Shown here: one piece after another, positions 1 to 10,559 of the stretch
How the letters are laid out: each line of letters starts with the position of its first letter
Position numbering within the stretch: position 1 is the stretch's first letter
DNA from: Stagonosporopsis chrysanthemi
Lineage: Eukaryota; Ascomycota; Dothideomycetes; Pleosporales; Didymellaceae
Length of the DNA: 24,683 bases
Direction of reading: 5' to 3'
Assembly (NCBI GenBank): GCA_022560025.1
Contig: JAFISE010000309.1
Span: 1 to 24,683, forward strand
Position numbers and translations under genes: made by a program
Notes under the pieces: model-generated
Database searches by the model: none
Seen by the model: the letters and a program-made list of their open reading frames with translations, nothing else
What the model was told of the DNA's origin: nothing

Positions 1-2560
1 TAAGTATTCTTAGATTAGTTAGGCAATATTAAAGTTCTCTTAGTTACACTTCTCTTCTATAATATAATTAATCTTGTACAGGCTAGTTATAAAGAACTTG
101 TTCTGCAGTTTCTTTATTAAGAAGTAGAAAGTATTAGCTAAGAGCGTAGTAATAGTAGTAATCTTAGTTAGAGTAGTTATAAAGGTGTTTACTACTTTGT
201 TAGGTAGTACTAAGAGTTGTAAATAAAACTTAGGTAACTTTAATATACTTCTTATATATTAAATAGTAGTACTAAAGCTGTATTGTTACTAATACTCTTT
301 TTATTTCTATAGAGCATCTTGTTACTATATATTTTACTAGGCTTTACCTTCTTATAGAGGTTGTTACAATGTTATTAGTAGAGGCAGCACAGGATTATAA
401 GAATAAGATTATTTAGCAAGCTATATTAACTAAGATATATTTATATTAAGTTGCTGCTTAAAATACTTTAACTACTTAATTATAATAATATAATCTTATA
501 ATCTAAAGTTTATTATAATAAAAGAGTAATTATATACCTTCTAGCTATTAACTATATAGTATAACTATATATACTAGGTTATAAAGAAGGTAATTTAATC
601 TTAGAACTCTTTAACCTAAACTAAGAAAAGTAGCTTTTATATAGGTTTTTAAAGTAAAGTAGAGATAGAATATATAATATTAGAGTTTAAAAACAAAAAT
701 CCTTAGGTACTAGTTGTAAGAACAAGCCTAGTTCTTTAAGCTTACTTTATACTACCTAACAACTACCTAACTTAGATTAGTCTTCTAACTACTCTTTAGT
801 ATAGTCTTCTCTAAGCTCTTAGATATAAGAAGAGAAGTCTTTACAGAGTTTAAATAGATAGTTTTAAAGTATCTTTTTATACAAGACCTATAGGAATAGA
901 GATCTAGTCCTATAGTTTATTCTAGTGCTCTTATACACCTTGTAGCAGATACCTATGCAATTTAGACTCTTCTAGCATTCTGCATCAATATACTAGTATT
1001 AACTAAGAAGTAAAGTTAAATACTAAGCTCTTAGTTGTAAAGAATAGTAGAAGTAAGAAAATAAGGTCTACTAAATAAATAAGATAGTAAGAGATTAGAT
1101 AGATTATATTAGTTTAGGCCTAAGTAAAATAATCTTCTTAGGCAGGACTGTTTTCTATAGAGATTAAATTAGTCTTATTAAAGTCTTCTTTAGCATTAAT
1201 AAAGTCTTTTTATTCTACCTTGATTTTGTGCACACAGAGTACTATATAATCCTTAGTAAAGTGTTCTAGCTTCTTATAGTTATAGCAAGCTCTTAGGGTT
1301 ATATTCTTTATAAGTATAAGTATGTTAAAGAGTTAGTAGAGTACAAGAGTACTCTAGGCAAAGTAAGTAGATTAGCTAAAAGAAAGGCAATCTTATTAAC
1401 TTGTTGTAACAGAGCTCTGTTTTATATCTAACTAAGGTTTTCTTATTAATCTTAGAAGTTGTAAAACTAAAAGTAGTAGTATAGTAAAGTTGTTTCTCCT
1501 TTCTATATTATAAGTAGTTAAGTGTTCTACTATTTAAAAGAAGAATTATACTATTACTACTTAAAGCCTAGATTAAGTACTTAAATACTTAGAGAGATCT
1601 TAGTCTATATATAGTAAAACTACTCTAATTAAAGTACTTTTTCTTTAATAGCTATACTAAGAAAGCAGCTTTTAAAAGTAAGAAAAGCTTCTAATTTTTC
1701 TATTTAGAGTTAATTAAAGGCTGCTTAGCTTTCTACCTACTTATTCCTAGTAACAAAGTATATCTTAAGGAGCATAATTATCTCTTCTATAGCATAAAAA
1801 CAATCTAACTTATTATTAGAGAGGTACTAAGGTTCTAAGTATTCTTTAGCTAATCTAAAGGTATAACTCTAGACAAGAGCTATATATATACGTACACTCT
1901 AATAGTAGTCTGTATTAATATTAAGTTAGGCTTAAATAGAGGTATACTATTACTAAAAAGTAAAGTTACTTCTATTAGTAAGAACTTTAATATTAGAAGT
2001 CCTTTTAAAGAGCTTTTTGCTTACTATAAGTACTAAGCTAGCTTCTAATAGCTGCCTTATAGTAGATTAATATAGTACACCTATTAGTAGTGTTTTTATT
2101 ATAAGTAAAAGGCAATCTACTAGAGTAAGACTAGCACGTAACTAAGCAAGTTTCTACTATAGTTAGGCTATCTCTTTTAAGAGATTATAGTAGAATAGCT
2201 TTAAATTAGATCTATTATTAGTAGAAGATAGTTATACTAATATAGAGCTCTACTACCTCTACTTCTACCTAACTCTAGGGTCTATAAACTCTCTATAGGT
2301 TCTAAGCAATATATCTAAACTAAAACTAATCTAAATTAAGCAAATAGTAGCTCTTTTAAGAGCTCTAGCTTATTGCACTCTATTGTATAATATTTTACTA
2401 AGCTGTATCTTAAGTATTTAAAGAGTTATACCTACCTAAAATTAGAGACTCTAAGTACACAGAAGTACCTAGCTTGCTAGCCTAACTTTATATACTACAA
2501 GGAGTAGATATAATAATATATAAAGAGAGTGTTATTTTTAAAAAAAGGCTTAGAGAAGTA
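1..2560 (-). mobile_element. RIP-degraded retrotransposon relic (gag and probable start of pol), running off the window start
   Basis: The minus strand between roughly 2560 and 1 reads as heavily broken coding sequence with TAA/TAG replacing Gln or Trp codons. The best landmark is at 1287-1246, where the minus strand reads CYNYKKLEHFTKDY. This matches the retroviral-type gag zinc knuckle C-x2-C-x4-H-x4-C, with the second and fourth Cys changed to Tyr (TGC/TGT to TAC/TAT, the expected RIP change). Sequence upstream (higher coordinates) would be the rest of gag; sequence below 1200 would be the start of pol, but I could not place protease or polymerase motifs. No LTR was found, and the 2560 boundary is approximate. 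An LTR retrotransposon is the likeliest source; a LINE gag also uses such knuckles. The composition is extremely TA-rich. Confidence 0.45.
1246..1287 (-). pseudogene. gag CCHC zinc-knuckle remnant
   Basis: The minus-strand frame reads CYNYKKLEHFTKDY. Compared with the family pattern C-x2-C-x4-H-x4-C, Cys1 and His are kept while Cys2 and Cys3 have become Tyr. The change TGY to TAY is what RIP produces on the coding strand (TpG to TpA). The knuckle would bind the element's RNA in a living gag. It fixes the orientation of the retroelement at the left edge of the window as minus. Confidence 0.5.
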
Positions 2561-2958
2561 TATAAAATTAGTAGAATAATTAAAAAGTTAATTAAAAGAT
2601 AAAAAAAGAAGTATAATTATAAAAAGATATAAGCTACTTATATAGACAACTTAGACTTACTTCTTCTACTATAAATAGTAAGAGTTATAGTAAAGCTCTT
2701 ATCTTGTAGTTACTATATAGCTAAAATAAATACTACCTTACTTATTTTCTATACTATATAGACTAATTATAACCTTAGCCTAGCTCTAGTCTATATATAA
2801 TTACTCTCTTTATTAGCTAGTAGAATACTAGTATAGGTAAAGTTATAAACGTATAACAAGGCAGTAGCTATACTGCCTTAACAACTTATTTATTTAATAC
2901 TATATACTATAGCTAGTTTATTATACTTACTAGAAAGTAATACTATAATTAGGTGCTA

Positions 2959-2990
2959 AAAGTCTATTTGCGCAGGCGCACAAGCTACTA
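2959..2990 (+). repeat. Left terminal inverted repeat of the Tc1/mariner element
   Basis: It starts AAAGTCTATTTGCGCAGG and ends GCTACTA. It pairs with 4257-4288 on the opposite strand with a few mismatches and a small length difference in the middle. A TA dinucleotide lies immediately outside. Confidence 0.8.
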
Positions 2991-3083
2991 TTACTAAATA
3001 TTTGCATTAACTTTAGTAAAGAATAAATCTACACAATATAGATTAATTTTAACTATAAAAGTAGTAAAATAATTATATTATAC

Positions 3084-4140
3084 TTAATATTTAGTCTAGT
3101 AACCTTTTGCTTGTCTTACAGCCTCTAGGCATTATAGCAGAGACCTAATTAGTAAGCAGATAAGTAAGTTAGGTATAGTAGCTTATACCTTATGCAACCT
3201 CTGTTTAAAAGCTTTTTATACCTTAGCTAAGTCTTCTATATAGTTAAACTTAGGATAAAGCTTATAAATCTTCTTCTTAAGTGCTTACTAGAGGTGTTTA
3301 ATAGAGTTAAGGTCTAGAGAGTATAGTAGCTAACTAACTGTAGCAACTCTATAAACTTCTAACTACTTTCTTAAGAAATAGGCAGTATAAATATATATAT
3401 TGTCTTGCATAAACTACTAACTAGGCCTATAGTTAAGCTAGAAGCTTTTTTTTAATACCTAAATATAGCTTTAAGCAGTATACCTGTGCTATAAAGCTAT
3501 CTTATCTTAAGTTATAATTATAAGTAGACTACACTAAACTTGTCTACCTAGAGTTATTAATATTAACGCCTATATTATACAAGCTAGTTACTGTAAAGTA
3601 GTAACCTCTTTTACTATCTTGTAAGACTATTTATCTTCTAGTAATTACTATACCTAGATAGTATTCTAGTTAGATCTATAGGTAATACTATACTTATTAC
3701 TAAACTTAAACTAATACTATTCTTAATTAAAGCTTTACTAATTAGTAGCAAGTCTATAATAAAGTCTTGTAGTACTAGTATTAATTTTTAGTCTGTATTT
3801 AGCTCTCTACTTGCAATAACTCTCTGCAGCTATTACTTGTTGTATAGTGCGTTGTAATACCTAAAGTATAGCCTAATTACTATCTTACAACTCTGCCTTA
3901 TCTATAAGCTTCTAGTACTTAATTTAAGAGTTCTTTTTAGCAATTCTAAGAAGCTAATAATAATCTCTCTTAGTTAAAACAAGTAGCTAGCTATCTCTTG
4001 CTTTTGTAGTATTGCTAGAGGTATCCTTCTATTAGGCGATTGTTTTCTAGACACAGCATTAAGAGCAGCTAAGATTAGCTGCTATTTTAGACGTCTGTAC
4101 GCCTACGTTAACTTAGGCTAAGCAATAAATATATTGCGCT
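3084..4140 (-). pseudogene. Tc1-type DDE transposase pseudogene
   Basis: A living protein would cut and rejoin the element ends in the nucleus. The C-terminal half is readable on the minus strand in one frame. The second catalytic Asp lies in MQDNIYIYTAYF (Asp codon 3404-3402). After 34 residues comes LDLNSIKHL, where the family has DLNPIEHLW, so the third catalytic Glu is now Lys (codon 3299-3297, GAA to AAA). Spacing is therefore D-x34-E, as in Tc1. The frame ends ...AVRQAKGY-stop-TKY with the terminal codon at 3086-3084, matching the usual A-x-G-x-x-T-x-Y tail. Stops at former Gln, Arg or Trp codons are scattered throughout. The N-terminal helix-turn-helix part (up to about 4140) is too damaged to align by eye, so the start is approximate. 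RIP explains both stops and E-to-K. Confidence 0.8.
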
Positions 4141-4256
4141 TCTATTAATTTACTCTTAGGTATTTAATTTTCTAAAATTTTAGTACTAAAAGACCTTATA
4201 TTAATAAAGTAATATAGTGTTAAAGAACGCGTTACTCTAGTGTTTTAGTAAGTGTT

Positions 4257-4288
4257 AGTAGCACGTGCGTTTTAGGCGAACAGACTTT
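4257..4288 (-). repeat. Right terminal inverted repeat of the Tc1/mariner element
   Basis: Read from 4288 on the minus strand it starts AAAGTCTGTTCGCC and ends GCTACTA, matching the left end. The flanking TA is at 4289-4290. Confidence 0.8.
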
Positions 4289-4290
4289 TA

Positions 4291-5530
4291 GCTTAGTATA
4301 GTACTATACTACTTTTATATACAAATAAACAAGTTAATAGTAAAAAAAAAAAGTATTATAATAGGCTAAGCTCTAGGTATATAGAACTATATATAAGACT
4401 TTATATAACAGCTATACTCTTACTTAGTATAGAGATATATTTTATACAAAAAGAAATACTTTCTTTTTTTTTTTTTATCTTTTTACTTCTATAGTATAGG
4501 ACAAATATATACTTGTTAAAAGGCTACTTTAACTTTTAATACTAAGAGTCTAATCTAGAAAGCTTAGCTAATTACCTTAGCTTAGTATTCTTAGCTTTTA
4601 TAATATAGAATAATATTGTTGTCTATATAGAATAGTGTTAGAGCTAAAAAGACTTAAATTTATTAAATAAGTATAAAGAAAGTAATTAAGTTTTTTTTCT
4701 TATATACTCTTTACTCTAGTAGGTATAAATACTTATTAAGAGATAAGTTTCTAATCTTATAATATATTAGCTCTTTATATTAGGCCTACTGTAGTTAAGA
4801 TAATAATAAGTACTATTCTAGCTAGCAACTTACTATTAACGTAAGTTGTAATATCTTTTTAGCTTGCTAGCGCAGTAGCTAGAGCTGTAGCCTAATACCT
4901 TACTTCTAAATCTTAGCTTAGTGTAATCTTAACTCTAAGTAATCTAGGTTGCTATAAGTAATTAGGTTTAGCTTAAGTAACTAGAGTCTATCTTGTCTTA
5001 GTTAGAAGAACTATATAATCTGCCCTTTTATACTAATTTTTTACTACAATAGATAGAGATAACTATAGCAAAGTAAGATACTAAGAAACTATCTCTAGTT
5101 AGTTAGTAAATAGCTAAGTAAGATAGCTAGAAATTACGTCTAGCTAGAAAGTACATAGCTTAGCTTACGAGCTACCTTAAGCTTAGCTCTAAAGCAACTA
5201 GTAAAAGTGTTTATATTTTCTATAATATAAATTTTAATCTTACTTTTTCTATTAAGTTCTTTAGTATAAAACAATAACAACGTTGTGTATATCTATCTAG
5301 GTTTCTCTATAACTAGTCTACATTGCTATATTTATAATAAACTTACTATTCTTGTTACTATCTTACTAAGCACTACTACTATTACACAACAATAATAATT
5401 CGATAATAATTATAGTACAACCTGTTCTTAAGATGTAAGTGTAAAATCTCTCTTAGTAGTATAGTATCTATTGCTAGCTAGTTAGTTATTGTTATATAGC
5501 TAATAAAAATAGTTGTAGTTGATTAATTAG
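4291..5530. other. AT-rich RIPed DNA with no assignable gene
   Basis: This 1.2 kb stretch has the same TA-saturated composition as its left neighbour. I see homopolymer runs (for example the T tract near 4464-4473 and the T tract near 4691-4697) and stop-riddled frames on both strands. An 8 bp inverted pair, GTTGTGTA at 5282 and TACACAAC ending at 5400, is the only end-like structure. I could not decide whether this is the continuation of the retroelement into which the Tc1 copy inserted, or a separate relic. Composition changes sharply at about 5530. Confidence 0.6.
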
Positions 5531-5966
5531 AGTAGAAGGCCGGAATGTCGCGATAATAGTTAATACTACTGTTGCGCTAGTAATACTTGCACTTTATGCT
5601 GACAGAAGTAAGCAATTTCTAGACGTTGAGTTAAATAGCCTTGTAGTTAGATTATGTGAAGACAGTTATTTCTCTGTTTGAACGTCAACATCAAGCTGTG
5701 CTACTGTATTCTATTGTCCTCTCTGACACTGCACGTACTATAACGGTTTCTATATTACCTTGGACATTACGTGCACTATGATAGCGTAGGGTAGCTTGAA
5801 ACTTTCAACACATCACCTATGGCCTCATTTACAGTGTAATTTGATGCCTACAACTGTTTTCTAGACCTTCTACACAATAATGATTGATGTTTGAAGCTCT
5901 ATCGTGACTCTGGCTGAGATATTCTGGTGTCTTTGAGGCAGAGACTCCATCCGATTACCCACCCAC

Positions 5967-6660
5967 GATGCGCGACAACAGTAAACGATTACCAGCCACC
6001 ACCCCAACAGGCTGTCATGGAGTATGTCGCTGCTGGAGAAATAGACTCACAAGTAGCTGTTGCATGTGGTGTTGATTACCACACTGTAGCAAAACTTTGA
6101 TTGAGCCTAGAGTACTGGAGGCATTGCTATCTGGCTGCCACAGTGCGGCTGGGTAGACCTCCGTTGCTTCGACAGACACAGATAGAGGGCTTGGCCGAGT
6201 TCCTCAAAGGCAGACTCAGTGCCTAATTGGATGAGATGCAGCAGTTCTTGTATGAAGATTGTAATATAGAAGCCTCACCTCCAACCGTTTGGTTAGCTCT
6301 AATGAAGCTCAACTACAGCAGAAGGCTGGCTTCAAAGAAGGCAAGAGAGCAGCGCGAGCCATTCCATCGCGTGTTCAGAGCAAGGATGCAACAGTACAAG
6401 GCCGAGCAAGTCATCGCAAAAGATGAGACCGCTTGCAACAAGAGGACTGGCGACCGGAAATATGGCTGGAGTAGAGTCAACATACCAATTGAGCTAGAGT
6501 ACAGTATGAAGCGTAGTGGGCGATGGTCGCTTCTGCCGACTATGACAGACAATGTGCATCTTAGCTACGCTATTTTCTAAGACTCTATTGCCTTAGAGAT
6601 TATGGAGGACTTTCTTGAACGCTTGGAGTCAGTGTGCATCCATCCTATCACCCAACGCTG
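5967..6660 (+). pseudogene. Fungal Tc1/mariner-like (DDE_3 superfamily) transposase relic in a balanced-GC island
   Basis: A single plus frame (codons starting at 6017, 6227 and so on) reads a recognisable fungal DDE-transposase of the type with an N-terminal helix-turn-helix and a winged helix. A possible first Met is at 6017. A helix-turn-helix-like segment, EIDSQVAVACGVDYHTVAKL, is followed by TGA at 6098, then a GRPP linker, TAA at 6224, the winged-helix stretch, and the first catalytic block KDETACNKRTGDRKYGW (Asp codon 6422-6424; the family has F-x-DE-S/A-x-N-x-R-T-G-D-R-x-x-GW). RSGRWSLLP follows, then TAA at 6578. The frame resumes to about 6660 and is lost before the second Asp. It differs from the Tc1 copy at 2959-4288 in composition and sequence. 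Only a few RIP-like stops (CAA to TAA) are present, so this looks like a single-copy relic that mostly escaped RIP. Confidence 0.8.
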
Positions 6661-6770
6661 CCTAGTATACCGCCTCGATCCTACTTCGGTCCGACTTACA
6701 CTGAGCTTAGGTATACACTTGTAGCACCCATGTCTATAGAAATTTGAAACCAATAACTAGTAACGTACCT

Positions 6771-6818
6771 AACGGGCGAACGACTTAACGGGTGAACGAC
6801 TTAACAGGCGAGTGACTC
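6771..6818 (+). repeat. Three tandem copies of a 16 bp unit
   Basis: Unit 1 is AACGGGCGAACGACTT (6771-6786). Unit 2 differs at one base (GGTG for GGCG, 6787-6802). Unit 3 is AACAGGCGAGTGACTC (6803-6818), with four differences from unit 1. It lies about 110 bp past the last readable part of the transposase relic. It could be part of a subterminal or terminal repeat of that element, but no matching inverted copy was found on the left side of the island. Confidence 0.75.
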
Positions 6819-6989
6819 ACTTAGCTTTTACTTGTCAGATGGTATGATAGATGCGTGATCGGGTGACTTGATGATATTGATGCTTGTTCTGTCTTGTCTC
6901 AACTGTGTTCAGCTGCTTCCGAGTTATCTGCTATGGGTTTTTTGCAAAATACCTGCTGCACCCCGTGACTTACCAGCGTAGTGAGGGGT

Positions 6990-7075
6990 TGATATAGTAT
7001 GACGCTACCGTGCACGGACTCGTGATGCGCATAGACGCGTGATGCACACCCTAACACTTTCTGCAACCTAATAGA
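6990..7075 (+). other. Right edge of island 1 with short direct repeat
   Basis: The motif CGTGATGC occurs twice 17 bp apart around 7021-7046, followed by ACACC. It lies just before the abrupt return to TA-rich sequence at about 7075. The position suggests an element end or an island boundary, but no partner repeat was identified. Confidence 0.4.
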
Positions 7076-7199
7076 AGTAAGATTGTTAAGCTACGTATAA
7101 TAGAGCAATTAATCTAATATTTTAGTAAAGTAATCTATATACCTACACAACAATGTTTACTACTAATATCTTTTTAGTAGAACAATTTTGTAGAAGTAG

Positions 7200-7510
7200 A
7201 TTTAAATTATAGGTAGAGGTATAAAGAGAGGCTTATAAGCAATAACCAAACTATATATAGTACTACTACTATGCTTCTTTGTTGTTTCTAGCTACAACTA
7301 ATATAAGGCCTTATGCTTATTCTGTTTAGGTAATTATATACTTTTTTAGCATTGCAAAGCTGCTTTTAATGCTCTTTCTTTGCTTTGTAAGCGTTAATTA
7401 CTGTGCGCTCTTTAGCCTTTGCCTAGTTACGTACTATCTTAGCTACTTCTCTTACTATATACCTCTTTTCTTTCTATTTCTCTTTAAAAAGCTTTTCTAG
7501 TATTAGATTA
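7200..7510 (-). pseudogene. Possible C-terminal relic of a pogo/DDE1-type transposase (tentative)
   Basis: The minus strand from about 7500 reads a Lys/Arg/Glu-rich run, for example LEKLFKEK-stop-KEKRYIVREVAKI and then AKAKERTVINAYKAKKEH. The stops fall at probable Gln or Trp codons. A long basic, alternating-charge tail is typical of the C-terminus of fungal pogo/Fot1-like transposases with a DDE1 (CENP-B-like) domain, which is why I suggest that family. I did not find the catalytic residues upstream (higher coordinates), and another basic coiled-coil protein is equally possible. Ends are approximate. Confidence 0.3.
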
Positions 7511-7655
7511 TTATAAACTTAAGCTAAAAAAAAAGAATTACTAGGTTTTATTTATTAAAGAAATTACAAACAGAATAGAAACTCTTTAGTAGGCTACTAC
7601 CTTGTATAAGAATAACAAGATACTTATAATAATACTAATACTAATAAGATAAAGT

Positions 7656-7701
7656 GTCTTATAAGACTTGTACTAAGCTGTCTTAGGACTTTAAGACAAT
7701 A
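7656..7701 (+). repeat. Diverged direct copy of the palindrome half
   Basis: GTCTTATAAGACTT at 7656-7669 is repeated at 8123-8136. After it, both copies continue with ACTAAG and ACTTTAAGAC, apart from a short insertion here. The two copies are about 467 bp apart in the same orientation and may mark the ends of a lost element. Confidence 0.6.
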
Positions 7702-8104
7702 GACTAATAGAAGCAGCCTATTATCTTAAACAGGCTAGCAAATAGGTCTCCTTATTAGAATCTTAAATTTGCAATATCTCTGTAAGTTTAAGGCTAATTC
7801 TAAAGGTTGTTAGTTTAATTTATAGCTAGAATTTAGATCTACATTTTCTATATAGAAAATATATCTAATAGTCTAGTAGAATAAAAGTTGTTTAATAACC
7901 TAGGCTGCTAAGAGATAGGCCTCTATATTTAGCTCTAATTTAAGATATCTAGCTAACTAAAAGAGCTAGCTTAAGTATTTGTATGTATAAAAATAAGATC
8001 TTAGTTAGAGCTATAATTTAAGCTACTAATTGTCTATATTAAGCGTAAGCCTATAAAGATATTGCAGATCCTATGGTCTTAATATAGAGACCTATTTACT
8101 AGTC

Positions 8105-8159
8105 TAGTCTTAAAGTCTTAAAGTCTTATAAGACTTAAGTTACTAAGACTTTAAGACTA
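8105..8159. repeat. Compound perfect palindrome
   Basis: Two 16-base arms, TAGTCTTAAAGTCTTA (8105-8120) and its exact reverse complement (8144-8159), enclose a second perfect 16 bp palindrome, AAGTCTTATAAGACTT (8121-8136). The structure is therefore nested. A relative of its right half occurs at 7656-7701. In RIPed DNA this is probably a relic of transposon ends, but the perfect pairing is striking because RIP normally erodes such arms independently. Confidence 0.85.
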
Positions 8160-9480
8160 TATAAGTTTATAGTAAGTAGAAATAAAACTCTTATAGTTTG
8201 TATTTAGCCTTGTTAATTAAGTTTGTCTTTAGAATCTTAATCTAACTTTTAAGCTAGATTGTAAGGCCTTAGCTTAAACTTACCTTAGCTATGCTAACTA
8301 AAAAGGTACAGTACTCTAATAGACAGAAGTACTAGGATTTAAATAGTATACACTTATAATATAGATAGTCTACTTTATACTACTTATTATTACTTTATTG
8401 TTATTAAGTGTTTTACCTAGGCTGTTTACTCTACTGTTCTAAAACTAGTACTTATCTCTAAGAACTAATAGTATCTATACTTATAAGCTTTACTCAATAT
8501 ATAACTTTAACAAGCTATAATAAACTATAATAATAACTAGATCTAGTAATAATAGAAAGTATATAGCCTAGTATAGACACTAAGATAACTAGAAACAATA
8601 TCTATATATTATAGGTAAAAATTCTCTATTAAGTGTAGTGTTTATTTTATATAAGTACTACTAACTTTAGTACTTTACTACTTTTATATAAACTAACTAT
8701 CTATATAAATTATATATATATACTTATATATAGAATTTATATTAAAAAAAATAGTATTATATCTTGCTACTTTAGTTTACTTAAACTAGATATTGCTAAA
8801 CAATTTTAATATTTAGTTAGTTGCACACAAATAATAAGAAGAATGCTGCTACTAATACTAAATAGTATTAGAAAGATTAAGCCTAGTTTATAACCTACTT
8901 ATCTCTTGCCTTAATAGTTAATAAATTAGCATCTATCTCTAGTTATATACTATAAATATAGAAAATAAAGACTATTATAATCTCGACTAAATATTTACTT
9001 AATTAGTTTAGTATAGCTTTATATAGTTCTTTATGCCTTAGAGTAGTCTTGTATATACTTAACTTTATCTATAACTTTATTAAAGGTCTAGCTTTGTTTA
9101 AAGATAATAGCTATATAGTAGATCTTTATAGTCTAATACCTAGAAGAACTATTAAGAACTATAATAGTAAAAACGTCTTATAGTTTAACTACACTTACTA
9201 AATACTTACTATTAAAGTTTAATATATATAAAATAGCTTAAAACTCTGTCTATACGCGCTTAATAAAGACATTACGTATGTGCTTAGCTGTAAATAGGAG
9301 CCTAGCTAATAGCAAAGATAGCTTAAGTATTAGAGTAAGAAGCTAGGATTAGACCTTAGCAATCCTGCATTGCTACCCCCTTCTAGTGCTAGACTAGAAC
9401 CTAACAGCAACCTAAGAGCAGGATTAGCATATGCTACTAGCACAAATTTAGTATATATAGAGAATAAGAAAGTCTTTCTT

Positions 9481-9526
9481 AGGTCCTACTAAGGCAAGAG
9501 ATTAGTAGCCTTAGAAGGTAGGACCT
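9481..9526. repeat. Hairpin-forming inverted repeat
   Basis: AGGTCCTACTAAGGC (9481-9495) pairs with GCCTTA (9508-9513) and GTAGGACCT (9518-9526), giving 15 base pairs interrupted by a 4-base bulge and a 12-base loop. It sits in a less degraded AT-rich stretch just before island 2. It could be part of a decayed LTR; nothing shows that it acts as a terminator. Confidence 0.7.
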
Positions 9527-9670
9527 TATTACTTTGCTAGCATACTAGACTAAAGCAGTTACTGTATCTAATGTGATTACTTAGAAAAGAGAAACAAGAT
9601 AAGAAAAGAAAATAGCCTCTGTAGACCTTGTCTAATCCACGCTTACAAAGAGCTTTAAGAGACTGAAACT

Positions 9671-9685
9671 TGTTATATTATAACA
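9671..9685. repeat. 15 bp palindrome TGTTATATTATAACA at the island 2 boundary
   Basis: The sequence is a perfect palindrome around a central base. It carries TGTTA and TAACA, the ends used by many LTRs, and the composition shifts right after it to the GGGCCCCC block of island 2. This may be a solo-LTR junction, but no LTR body was matched. Confidence 0.5.
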
Positions 9686-9689
9686 GGGC

Positions 9690-10420
9690 CCCCTTGCGGT
9701 ATGCATACATCTATCTCTTTCGTGACAAAGGCAAGATTACTACTTATTATTAGCCCATCATTAGCTTTGACTACTCTTAGGCTTTTCAAATTGGGATTGT
9801 CCATGATTAAAAGATGCAGTCGCGGGATGAATGGGCTAGGTAGTATGAGGCTAGAGAGATAAGGGCTGGGGTCACTATGGCAGTCGCTCCAATTTTTGCC
9901 TCTGGTCCTAGCGATTCGGTGACAGTTTGATATACGCGCCTCAGCTGCCCCAAACCTGCAAGGTGAGACTCTAACACGTTTACCGTTACCACTATAGTCT
10001 AAGGCATGAGCTTTGTTAGTACGGAGCGCCGGAAGCGGACGACAAGGGCGTGTCTGAGATAGTGTTTTACAGATTGGTCTAGTGTAATCGACTGATGAGT
10101 CGATTAGTAAATTGTATCATCAACGCTGATTCTGGTAGAGCGAGGATGTGGCCTACCTTTGTCTTCCATATCGTCTGTAGGGACAAAACTTATGCCATAT
10201 ACTGTACTACTACATCCCTTGGATGTTGCAAAACACTCAGTTACGTCCGGGCCGACTCTCAACTACCCTGGAAATTTGACTTGTTGGCCGCAAGCTGGCA
10301 CAGGACAATCAACGAATTATCTCACTCCCTAGGCGGGATGCCGAACGATGCCTGGTCCACCTTGAGCAAGCCATGATGAACCCTTAGTTCAACCCCAGTT
10401 TCGTCTAGATGTGGGTTAGT
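9690..10420. other. Left part of island 2, no gene recognised
   Basis: Composition is balanced here. The open stretches include 10095-10376 on the plus strand (93 codons, containing LPWKFDLLAASWHRTINEL) and 9992-9807 on the minus strand (61 codons). Neither matches a family I know. Because a P450 N-terminus should lie some 900 bp upstream of the I-helix at 10706, part of this segment, perhaps the 10095-10376 frame, may be the decayed front of the P450 pseudogene. I cannot show it. Confidence 0.4.
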
Positions 10421-10559
10421 CACGAATCATCCACTCGGAGCCGCGGAAAGTCCGGAATGCCTACTCTGTACGCGGTCAAGGTTCTGCGGGGTGCTAGATA
10501 AGCGCTACCGGTAGCGGGCGGAACCGCGTGGCGGATGCATCGGCCCCATGTCGCTACCA

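Larger units (their letters stand above)
2959..4288 (-). mobile_element. Complete but RIP-inactivated Tc1/mariner DNA transposon with TIRs and TA target duplication
   Basis: The ends are imperfect terminal inverted repeats of about 32 bp. The left end begins AAAGTCTATTTGCGCAGG at 2959 and runs to about 2990; the right end, read inward on the minus strand from 4288, begins AAAGTCTGTTCGCC. Both then converge again on a GCTACTA stretch. The element is flanked by TA dinucleotides at 2957-2958 and 4289-4290, the target duplication expected for Tc1/mariner. The total of 1330 bp is normal for the family. The interior codes on the minus strand for a Tc1-type transposase, described separately. The TIRs keep several CpG and GpC steps, whereas the interior is TA-saturated. 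The element is inert: many stops and a lost catalytic residue. Confidence 0.85.
7076..9650. other. AT-rich RIPed interval without a confidently named gene
   Basis: About 2.6 kb of TA-saturated sequence lies between the two islands. Contents I can point to: a minus-strand basic, possibly coiled-coil relic at about 7200-7510, a motif-sharing pair at 7656-7701 and 8123-8159, a compound palindrome at 8105-8159, and near 9296-9650 a somewhat less degraded stretch with a hairpin. The stretch 8170-9290 shows only stop-riddled frames on both strands. It is most likely stacked transposon debris. Confidence 0.6.

Noticed and set aside
5282..5400. 8 bp inverted ends GTTGTGTA and TACACAAC suggesting a small element or LTR
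   Set aside because: Too short a match, no target duplication, no second copy.
6313..6552. 79-codon minus-strand open frame
   Set aside because: Antisense of the transposase relic, whose sense frame has clear DDE-family motifs.
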